This document shows positions 55,237 to 64,000 of a stretch of 64,000 bases of DNA, piece by piece. Source of the DNA: Hsuehochloa calcarea. Its lineage: Eukaryota; Streptophyta; Magnoliopsida; Poales; Poaceae. The translations under genes and the position numbers were made by a program. The notes under the pieces are model-generated. The model was not told where the DNA came from, searched no databases, and worked only from the letters and a program-made list of their open reading frames with translations. Every line of letters starts with the position of its first letter. Within the stretch, counting starts at the first letter, position 1. Where the stretch lies: the NCBI GenBank assembly GCA_036346395.1, contig CM070606.1, positions 15,114,915 through 15,178,914 on the forward strand. The letters run 5' to 3'.

Positions 55237-55965
55237 CTCGAGCACATCGATGGCCAGTGACACGCGGGCGGTGGCAAGCCACTGGACTGGATCAGGCGCG
55301 TACATGAGCTCCACCGTGGCCCTGAAGGCCTCCACATTCTCCACGCCGTCCACCTCAATCCTCTTCCCGCTACCTTCACCGGACGCGGCGCCCTCGCCTG
55401 GCGCCATGGCAGCGAAGAAGGCGCTACTGCTGCAAAGCACCCTGGAGTCCAGCTCCATCACCACGCACCTCCCGTCCCTCCCCCGCAGAAAAAGTTTCAG
55501 ATCCATCGCAACATTGTCCCCATTATCCTCCCGCGCGGCAACCAGGGGCGCCACCGCCGACACCACCTGCTCCCGCTCCGTCGGGACCATGTCCTCCACC
55601 TCCGCCGTGGGCGGCGGCGGCGGGAGCGGCAGCGGGAGCGGGAAATACTCGTCGGGGTCAATGGGTGAGACGCGTCCGGGGGAGAGGATGCGGCGGGGGT
55701 CGATGAGCCCGCCGAGGCCGGCCAGCCTCGACGACGTCGGCGAGCTGTGGAAGGACGAAAGCGAGGGCGACTTAGGCGGGAGCTTCCTAACGCCACCTCT
55801 TCCCCCACCTCCGGCAGGCGACACGGCCACCGCCCCAGAAGCGGCGGAGGGGAGCGGGCGGTGGTCAGGACTCTGCGGCGCGCCGGCGAAGGAGCAGCAC
55901 CAGCCGCGGGGCCGCACGACCTCTCCGCCGCGCCGCCGGCCACGGCGCTGCGATGCGTCCGCCAT
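55237..55965 (-). CDS. BTB/POZ domain protein gene, exon 1 (N-terminal part)
   Basis: 243 codons from the ATG at 55965 (MADASQRRGRRRGG) to a GTGAGG donor. Residues 1-130 are low-complexity: a basic start, the conserved-looking GWCCSFAGAPQSPDHRP, Ser/Pro/Gly-rich sequence and a proline run. The BTB fold starts near residue 150 (MDLKLFLRGRDGRCVVMELD, CSSSAFFAAM) and continues with IEVDGVENVEAFRATVELMY to DVLE, then exon 2. No signal peptide or membrane segment is seen; the protein should be cytosolic or nuclear. Very high GC in exon 1 and lower GC in exon 2 is the usual grass gradient. The start is the first in-frame ATG of the ORF, in a GCCGCC-rich context. Confidence 0.9.
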
Positions 55966-56470
55966 GGGAGATCTCGAGATCGTCCTAGCTAGGGTTTGGA
56001 GGAGGCGGCGGCCATGGCAACGAATGAAGGAGAGGGAGATTTGAGTCTAAGCAACAATCTATCGACACAAGCTTTGCTTTCTTTCTGTGACACTGTGTAC
56101 TGCGGCCTGTGGGATAGCGAAGGAATACCTGTGTGGAACCGGTCCATGAATTGCCGTTGATGTGGGATCCACATGGAAGTGAGTGTAGTGTCGTAGGCCT
56201 CGGATACCCCGTGGCACACCCCGTGGCACGCTGTCCTTACGAGGTGAGGTGGGACACGGTTGGGATCTTCTGCGGCCCTGAAGCGTGGGGCCCGGATTCC
56301 ATGTCGTCATCCGCAGCGTGACACGTGGGCATTTTTTTGGCTGCGTGCACAAGGCGATCAGGGGATCGTGGGAGCCGTTGGGACGGGGATGAGCGGCAAG
56401 GATGATGTCACCGTACAGTTTTGGCTGCGGCCTGCGGATGCGGCGGTGTTGGTAGGGATGTAATCAGAAG
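55966..56470 (-). promoter_or_regulatory. BTB gene 5' flank and putative promoter
   Basis: Read on the minus strand this lies directly upstream of the start codon. It holds a G-box CACGTG (56322-56327, in ACACGTGGGC, also ABRE-like) and GTGGGGCC (56285-56292), a TCP-type site. No convincing TATA box near the start was found. The transcription start is unknown. Confidence 0.5.
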
Positions 56471-56940
56471 GATATCCTTACTTTCATATTCTGTTTTATA
56501 TTTTTCTCGAATCAAAATTAGATATAAATAGTATCAATTACAAATACGAATATAAATACAGATAGTCTCGGTCATGAATACGAAGTGAATACATGCCGAA
56601 CCGTATACGGGTTGCCTCGGTCACGAATATTTAGTCGGATATTATGCGGAAAAAAAAACAATATATGTCGCACATATAAACATCAATCAACTGTACTACA
56701 TGTCCAAAATGGAATTACATTAGCAATTCAACAAGCAAATTTGACTACAACACACTATCACAGCGGCTAGTTAAAGAAGTAGTAACTAGCAAGTAGCAAG
56801 TCATAGTGATATTAGTACAAAAGATGTTCAAAGTGTAACTAGCTAACTACTTAACATGACAGATACAACATACATAAAGTGTACAAACCAGTAGCAATAA
56901 CCAGTTAGGGATAGACAGAACGTTAACTGATAACAAGTCT
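56471..56940. other. AT-rich transposon debris
   Basis: Begins near TAGGGATGTAATCAG, which resembles the terminus of some plant hAT elements, then has repeats of AAATACGAATATAAATAC-like words and two CTCGGTCA(C/T)GAATA words (56567, 56616). No opposite terminus or duplication was found, so it is truncated or misread. Confidence 0.35.
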
Positions 56941-57869
56941 ATAGTGTCTCATTTTTCTTGTTTTTCAAATTCTTTTATTTAAAATAAGGCTTTATAATAT
57001 TTTCATAATTTTCTAGAATTTAACAAAGCTTTAATTGAATTTTTCTGAAATAAAAATAATTTAATATAAATAAATCAGACATCCATTAAATTCAAAAGTG
57101 TTTTATTTAAGTTCCTTATATTAAAAATATTTTTAAATGTTTCGGAATTTTTACGAGTTCATTTGCTATTTTTCTTGACTTATTTGGATTTCTTGTATTT
57201 TCTAAAAATAAAAAATATTCAAATACTAGAAAAGCCTCTTGGGTCGATTTCTCTCTCCAGCCCACTAGGCCATGCTTACACCAGCATGCACAAAATAATT
57301 TAAATTGAAATACTTTATATTTGATATGTAGGTTCAACATGATCAATGGTAATGACTTGCCTTGCTCAAATGTGGATATTTCTTGGTTTTGGTCTTGGTT
57401 TTGACTTGAAGTAGTGATGAAGCCTTTAATGACATTTGAATCTATGTAACGCAAAAAGGACGACTTCAAACAAATACCCATAACACAATTAAATTCAAAA
57501 TAAATTCAACAGAACTCCAAATATTATGATTTTTAGTATTGTTGGAAAGATATCGAATTTATATGAATTTAGAAATAAAAATAACTTTATTTGGATTTAA
57601 AATGAGGGAGAGCAAGCTCTCTAAAGTTTGAACTGAAAAAATTCCAGAAATCCTAAAATTTCTGACAGATGCGGTCCATTAGAATTTTCTTTTCTTTTTC
57701 TTCTATTTTTATTCAAGAAAATACGCTATTACTAGTAGGTGGGGTCCACCAGGGTTTTTATTTTATTTTCTCTTTATTTTTATTTGGGAAGACCCAACTG
57801 ACAGGTAGGGCCATGGTCCACTAGACTAGGTCCACGCATGGTGCAAGCTAGGGCCCACTGGTCAGAGGT
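56941..57869 (+). repeat. Decayed LTR fragment, B-like type
   Basis: TGTCTCATTTTTC near 56945 and later stretches (TTTGCTATTTTTCTTGACTT, TATTTTCTAAAAATAAAAA, CCAGCCCACTAGGCC) resemble the first part of the B LTR (28292-28620) in order. GGTGGGGTCCACCAGGG and similar words follow. The match is loose; a different but related gypsy family is likely. Confidence 0.4.
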
Positions 57870-59991
57870 CGTGGTCGGGGTCGAATTCTGTTTAAGGGGG
57901 GTAGAATGTAATACCCCGGAATTGAATCGGGTAATTAGAAAATAGCCGGGAGGAGAAAAGACAATTAAATGAGTAGAAATTCCTGAAAAGAGAAGGGATT
58001 TTTCGTAAATCCTCGACAACTTGGGCCTGGGCCGCAGCCCAGGAGGGGCTCATGTGGTGGCCAGGCCAAAGGGGGTTCCACCCCAAACCCTAAACTCCCA
58101 CTCTCCTCCTCCTCCCCACTTTGAGCCGCCGCCTCTCCCCACCTCTCCCTGCTGTGTGCCGCCTCGTCAGATTTGGGTACGTTACGTTTATTGTCTGACC
58201 TGATCACCTCTCAAAAAGTTATAGATCTCGGTTTTAGCTTTCTTTGGGCACCGAGATCACCTGATTTCGACCAACGGTTTAGGAGTTATGGTAGTTTTAC
58301 CGCCACTAACCAGGAGAGCTGACGAGTTGTGGCAGATTGCATTGTCTGGTTATTATGAATTTTTATAGGCCGAATTAGAAAAGCCACACAAAATGAATAT
58401 TGTAGAGGAGTCAGAAATATTTCCAAGCTGATATAGAACACAATTTTTAGAGTTGGCAATCAAAAGTTATGAAATTTTCTTGTCATTGTTTTGCTAAGCT
58501 GTCAGATTAGAGAGACAAAAACTTAGAAAAAGTTTACCTGAAAATAAGAATTAGTAGGAGGCCGAATCAGGAGACTTGTCCAACTAGACTATTGTAGCTG
58601 GTTTTGTCATGATTCCAGAGAGTTCAAGATCACCCCATTCTGAGTTGCGTAGCAAAGGTTATGGTGGTTTTAGTACTCTGTCCAGAAAACCAGATGTGAA
58701 GTTGATGTTTTTTTAATTGACCTGGTAGGGGTATTACGTCGCCGATTCAGCAAGGCTCACCAACAAGACTAAGTTGGAGAATTTAATTATCTTTCCAGAA
58801 AGTCTAAGAACATCTTATTTGGACCCCTATACTAATAGATATGGATTTTTGAAGTTGACTGTCCACCGAAGGGACAGATCGACGTTTAGGAGTTTGGGGT
58901 CGGGATCGAGTTAGGAGTTTTGCAAGTCCATGGTTGTTGTTATATAGGTTGTTTTGATCCATTCTTGTGTCTTAGCATGTGTTATAACTATTATTCGTGT
59001 GGTGGACCGGTGCGAGGAGCGACTCATTCACAGACATCCCTCGTTCTCTCGTGGTTAAGGCAAGTCTGATGTGGTAAATTGTGTGTGATCATTTGTTCAT
59101 GTTTACTATGTTATGAGTATATTATGTTAATCATGGATGCTCGTATGTTATGGACATTAATGCCCGTAAATGCTAGAAGTATGCGTAAGTTTCATGTATG
59201 CATGATGATTTAAAGTATTGACCATGTGCATCATGATATCATATTGGAGGCATGGTCACGTGGTGACCAAGCATTAATTGAGGTCCCCGTCATGAATATG
59301 ATGGGCTTTTCGGTCCCTATACTTGTGGAGTATGGGCTAAGGTCCCTGTGCTAGAAGGCACAAGCATGGGTGTGCATCGACGGATGCACACTCATAATAC
59401 CTAGATATGCAAAAGAGAGAAAGAAAAATGCATTTGAACAGTTTGCATCGCATAAGCATGAGACATATTTCTTATTGGGTTACGTGAATGGATGTTGTTA
59501 ATTACAGTTGTGTTGGCTATTGTCTTGCTATTTGTACTTTGCTGAGTCTTGAACTCACTCTTGCTGATGTTGTGTTTTTAGGTATCTCGTTTGCGGACGG
59601 CATGCATGGGAGGGAGTAGGGTTGCTTTGGTTGCACTCACTACCACATATTCTTGAAAAGATAATTATCATTTAGACCGTACCTTTATAACAAGCAAACT
59701 GCTTAAGGATTAACTTTGGCTATACTTGAATGCATTGGTTTATTTGTAATAATGAGAGTGGTAAATTTTAATTATGCTTGCTTATGTTTTAGCTGAGTAG
59801 ATTATTTATGAATGCTTCGATGAACTTTGGATGTTGAAATAGTGATAATTTTATAAGCATCTATTGGAATCTCCGGTAAACTTAGTTATACAAAGGAGGT
59901 TCTGCCGATTTTTTTTGTAATGTCTTGGATTTGTATTTGTGATATTGTTATTTTAGTAGCATCCTGTGCTCATGTTGGGTGGGGTGTTACG
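57870..59991 (+). repeat. LTR of the TGTAATACCC family (copy 3) with purine tract
   Basis: GAATTCTGTTTAAGGGGGGT (57882-57901), the standard internal 3' end of such elements, precedes TGTAATACCCCGG at 57907. The LTR ends GGGGTGTTACG at 59991. A decayed primer site follows (TTAATATCGAGC, about 59993-60004). So this one LTR has a 3'-type left flank and a 5'-type right flank. The hairpin block is at 59286-59391. Confidence 0.82.
59286..59391 (+). other. Conserved LTR hairpin cluster, copy 3
   Basis: CCCGTCAT/ATGATGGG (59286-59305, one G.T pair), CCC.ATACT/AGTAT.GGG (59315-59336, one bulge), GTGCT/GGCAC (59348-59361) and GTGTGCATC/GATGCACAC (59370-59391, perfect). Each unit but the last follows a GGTCCC word. 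Confidence 0.7.
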
Positions 59992-62900
59992 ATTAATATC
60001 GAGCGGGCTTGGTCCGTGGTAGCTAGAAAAGAAAAAGGAAATTAAATTGACACCTTGTGCGCGATGGGATGGGAATGGGCAAAGCATTGCATTTACGCTT
60101 CCGATATATCGTATTGATCGTTCTTGATATTAATTGAGTATGATTGCTTATTACTTGGTTATATGATTATTATGTGTGGGGATAATCGATGTCGAGAGGT
60201 AGAGTGTGGTTGTGGCCATGGGCATGGCCAAGTTGTACCGCCAGTTAGGGTATTGGGATAGTGGAGTGATTACCTTGGTAAAAATACTTTCAGGTGTCGA
60301 GCATGAATTCCTTTGGGAAGGTTATTGACTCCCTTGTGATGTACTAGGATTTTCTGACCAGCCACTGGTAGTTATTTAATCTCCTTGGGTTAATGGTTTC
60401 AATACAGTTGGACATTTTCCTTGGTTTTATTGGTTCCTTAAAGAAATTATTTGTTCTTTGGACCAACGAGAGTTGGACTGCTTGTTAACATTTTTGATTC
60501 GCAAGGTTGACCTTTTATGGTGAAGGTTTGCTTTTCTGTTGGAAAAAGCGAGTTCGTTTTTTTCGCTTAGTACCTTGGATAATGTGAACTATCTCGGTGA
60601 GTTCTTTAGCATGCGAAAACTTTGGTCAACTCTTGTCCAGTTGTGGCTGATGAATTTCTCTTGGGTTAGTAGTTCATTGCGGTCGATGTATGGTTTTGGT
60701 TGGAGAGATGTTGATGTGGTTCAGTTGGCTTAACTTGTCTCTTACAGCAATAATCGTCTTCCCAAGTGTTGAGTTATTCTTGCATCGTGAACTTGGTTAA
60801 TTGTCGCTTCACCTTTGTATTGGGGTTCTGTTTTCTTATTGGGAATTATGACCCATCTACTTTGCTTGATGGTTTGGTTAATGAAAGTTTGCTTTTGCAA
60901 GTCTTTTAGTATGTGGAAGCTTTGACTCAATGTAACTCTTTTGGGTATTCTGAGCGTTGAAGTTGCATAGTTCCCTCTTATAAAAGAAAATGTTAAACCC
61001 TTTAGCGATGTTTTCTCGTGGTAAAGTGAAAGGTTACAATCAAAGAAATTAATGGATAAGATATGGGTTATCAAGTCGGGTCCGCAGGTGGTGCATAATG
61101 AATCCTAACGAGTATCCGTGGAAGTGAAATCGGAAAAGACGATGTTGTCCTCTAGTAGTTCTTGATGAGCTGTGATTATGAGTATGTCTATACTTGGTTG
61201 GAATCAATAGAGTTATTAAAAGTGTGTAACACTGATGAGATGGTTGATCGTTCGAATTGTGTAGTTTGCTAAACTTGTTGGATTATTTGGTCTCGATGGG
61301 CTAATCTAACTATGTAGAATGAGGAACATACGGATTTGTTTGACTGATGTCTCAGTAGATAATGAAATAGAATTTTCTTTGATTGGCTATTTGATGATCT
61401 TATGTATGCCCGTGGGAATATAAATAGAGAAAGGACCATGAATTCGTCTATGATTGGATAATCGTCAAAGGTTTATGATAACCTCTAGATTGGAATTAGT
61501 GTGTACTAAATTGGTGTGAGCATTCCTAATAGATGAAGGGTTGATACTTGAAAGTGATTTACTCACGTGTGTTTCATGAGGATGAATTGTGGCTGCATGC
61601 CCTTGATAAAAGTGATTTGCTTTGATAGTGAGGTTTGTGTATCAGACAATCTATAGGACAAGTTGACCGCTGGAATCTTATTGAGATAATAGAAACATTA
61701 TGGAATAATCTACTGTGTTTCTTTTGGAAAGGTTTATATTGGAATTTAAGAGGTGACCTATGCTTGCATAATGGTGAGATGGTCGGGTAATATTATGCCT
61801 TTGATGATAGAGATTTAGTGAGCCCTTGGGCCTTTGTAATGAAGGAAATGATGTTAATGATTATTGAAAAGGGGGGTTTTAACCTTGAGGTCAGTGATAA
61901 TTCTTCTAGAGAGAAAGTAAGTTAATTGCCTTCCGTTATATCGACTAAATGAAATGTTTGGAGTTTGGCATTCATGGTCTTTTGGGAGTTCATGATCTAT
62001 GTAGTAGATAAAATTAGTTTGAGCAACATGACGTATTGGAAGGCTCTATTCGGTTCTTAAGTGAGTAATGTGATTTGGTTTCAGATGTACTTCTTGGTTG
62101 GGTTGGCAGGTAATGATGTACTCAAAGAAAATTGTTTTATTTGTTAATAGAAATCGGTTACCATAAGTATTTGAGGTCGGAGTTGAGAATTGTAATCTGC
62201 AACTTTTCTATCATTACAGTTTAAGAGTTTCTTCAGTTTTCATAGCACTATTCTATTATGATTTATGGAGCTTTGAAAATCTTGTGGGACTTATGCCCTC
62301 AACCGTGGGCACGTATTTTGTTTTCTGAGATCATTACTATTTGACTGTTTCTCTTTGTCTCATGCTCACTCCAAGGAGCAACATTTTCTTGTGTGTTGGA
62401 ATTTGTGTCTGATTATCTCTTCCCTTTTGAGAAAGGATTTAACAAACTTATGTTGCCAAGTTTTATAAAGTGTCGTTTCGTGACTGGTTGGTGGTGGACA
62501 AGTATAAGGCAGTGATGAGACTTTATGAACCAATCTATGTAAAGAACAGTAGAGGATGAATTGGTTTTGACCTATAACTTTTGGAGAGAATTCCATGGAA
62601 TGTTTATCGTTGGAATAAAATTGATTAGTGTTACAACCAGTGGAACTCATAGCGAAATATAATCCAGAACCCTCGCTCATGCTTTGGAATGTTGGGATTA
62701 TCTAAGTATGGGAATCTTGATCGATTTATTAGAGTATCACAGATGGGGAATTAACCTTACGAGGTTGTGTAGGTGGTTTATGAAGGTATAATTCAATGAG
62801 AGTAGGATTAGCGAAGTAATGTCGATTGTAATGTCAATTGATGGGATAGTAGGGACAATTGAATTATCACCAGTGCGACTTGGCTTCATGAGTAACCCTC

Positions 62901-64000
62901 TAGAAGTTAGAATTTCCTTAAAGATAATTTGGTTGAGAATATGTTTTAGGTGGTTGTTAACGATTGAGTATGATTAGATTATGGGGATTTTAGTCAATGA
63001 TTCGAGAGTTTCCATATCAGTTACATCGAATACATCTATAGGGTCCTTGAAGATTGAAAATTTGGCCCGACGTTCTATGCTAGAACCTTGGAGACTATTG
63101 ATGTTGTGTTGAGATGGTGAAACAAAGTGGATTCCGAATAGTACGATGTTCATTGATAGAATCCCTTGGGTGTAGCAATTGAGTGTGTGTGTGTGCTAAG
63201 AATTTCGGGTTGATTATCTTTGAAGGATTGAGGTGAAGTGATTGTGGGTGAAAACCATGATGGGGTGCATTTGGGAGTCATCTATCAAAGTAATTCCATC
63301 AGTTCAGAGGTTGGCTAGGGTATGTTTTTGGGTGAAAGTCATTAGGGTCTTTCTACAAAGGTGTGAATGGTGAATTCGGTTTGAGCATAGTGATGAGATT
63401 GCCAATTTAAGAGAAATGAGTTAGTGTGATATGGATGAAATGGGGTTCCATGATTTCAGAGAAATTCTATTTCTAACAGAGAAATTGAAAAAAAATGTTT
63501 CCTCGAGTAGTGAAACGCTCTTTGATTCTTGTTTGAGCTATGTGTTTATGACGGATGTTTTTCGCAAATGGAGTTTGAACTTATGATTGGCATGTGGATC
63601 TTATCGATTCGTAAAAATAAAGAAAGTAACTGGTTTGGGTATTCAAGTGGTTTCTCTTTCGGTTTGGGATGTGCTCATTGTTAAGATGAAAAGGTCGATC
63701 GAGAGTTGGAACTAGAATTCCGTGCGTCATGTGTAGAGTGTCTGGTTTGGTACCACAGGGAAGGTTGGCCCAAGGTACATCGGTTTGATTTTTGGTTGCT
63801 AGCATTTCACTAGAACCATCTCGGGTCCATGCGCGGGGTACACAACGTTTCGTCTGACCCGATGTCGAGAGAGTACTTGAGAGTCTGGAGTATGAGATTC
63901 ATCTGGGACGAGGAACCACAAGTAAAACCTTATGTTCGAGTCCCGTCCGTGGAGTATACCATATAAGATTAAGACGAGCGTTGTGGTGTAGAATGTTGGG
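59992..64000 (+). mobile_element. Non-coding internal region of an LTR element (LARD-like)
   Basis: About 4 kb after the LTR, running off the window. Only short frames on both strands and no gag, protease, RT or integrase motif. 63300-63830 matches the 3' internal part of copy 2 (45890-46640), which places it before a 3' LTR expected just right of the window. Long LTRs plus a large coding-free interior fit a large retrotransposon derivative that depends on another element's enzymes. Confidence 0.6.

Noticed and set aside
55250..56044. 264-codon plus-strand frame opposite BTB exon 1
   Set aside because: It mirrors a very GC-rich exon; the minus strand has the BTB motif and correct splice sites. 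The plus frame is low-complexity without motif.
60539..61074. Short frames (64 and 110 codons) in the internal region of copy 3
   Set aside because: No motif, opposite strands, and the surrounding 4 kb has none either; chance frames are expected at this length.

Overview
Plant nuclear DNA, almost certainly from a grass (Poaceae): a GC-graded intron-containing gene, BARE/Angela-type, SIRE-type, CRM-type and Tekay-type LTR retrotransposons, a CACTA end and long non-coding LTR elements. The species cannot be fixed from sequence alone; a rice relative or another repeat-rich grass fits. One single-copy gene is present, a BTB/POZ-domain protein gene on the minus strand (coding exons 55237-55965 and 49923-50852). 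Nearly everything else is transposon.

Positions 1-32120 are one stack of nested retrotransposons. The outermost is a CRM-like Ty3 element whose LTR and leader survive at 30299-32120. Into it went B, a chromodomain Ty3/gypsy element of Tekay type (to 30294; its 5' LTR lies left of the window). B was broken by four later insertions: the end of a SIRE-type LTR (1-60) in its leader; A, a complete CRM-clade Ty3 element (538-9958) in its gag, itself carrying a SIRE-type solo LTR (7090-8857, TSD AAAAG); a reversed BARE-like solo LTR (11132-12730, TSD GATAC) after the protease; and another SIRE-type LTR (12845-25445, TSD ATACC) before the reverse transcriptase. That last LTR contains a 247-bp TRIM-like solo LTR (24905-25151, TSD TGTTC) and C, a complete SIRE-type Ty1/copia element (13561-24614).

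From 32125 to 35320 lie GC-rich sequence and a CACTA subterminal region, cut by a solo LTR (32949-35241, TSD TGTCC). From 35617 to 42660 is a 7-kb element with about 0.8-kb terminal inverted repeats. It carries the last part of a Tat-lineage Ty3 pol and a degraded antisense coiled-coil gene, a known feature of that lineage. A decayed plant-mobile-domain gene follows (43236-45328, minus), then the 3' part of a non-coding LTR element (45858-49041).

The BTB gene follows. Its 4.4-kb intron holds an internally deleted CRM-like element (about 52440-54361) and a 744-bp hAT-type element (54378-55121, 8-bp TSD). Upstream are promoter-like sequence with a G-box, AT-rich transposon debris, and from 57907 an LTR and about 4 kb of non-coding internal region of the same family as 45858-49041.

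The strongest leads are covarying hairpins shared by three diverged LTRs of the TGTAATACCC family, a 20-bp-phased motif array in the SIRE-type LTRs, and the captured retrotransposon segment inside the long-TIR element. Frameshifts are common in transposon coding sequence and often look like single-base homopolymer losses, whereas the BTB exons are clean; part of this may be unpolished long-read error. No tRNA, rRNA, CRISPR or prokaryotic feature was seen.
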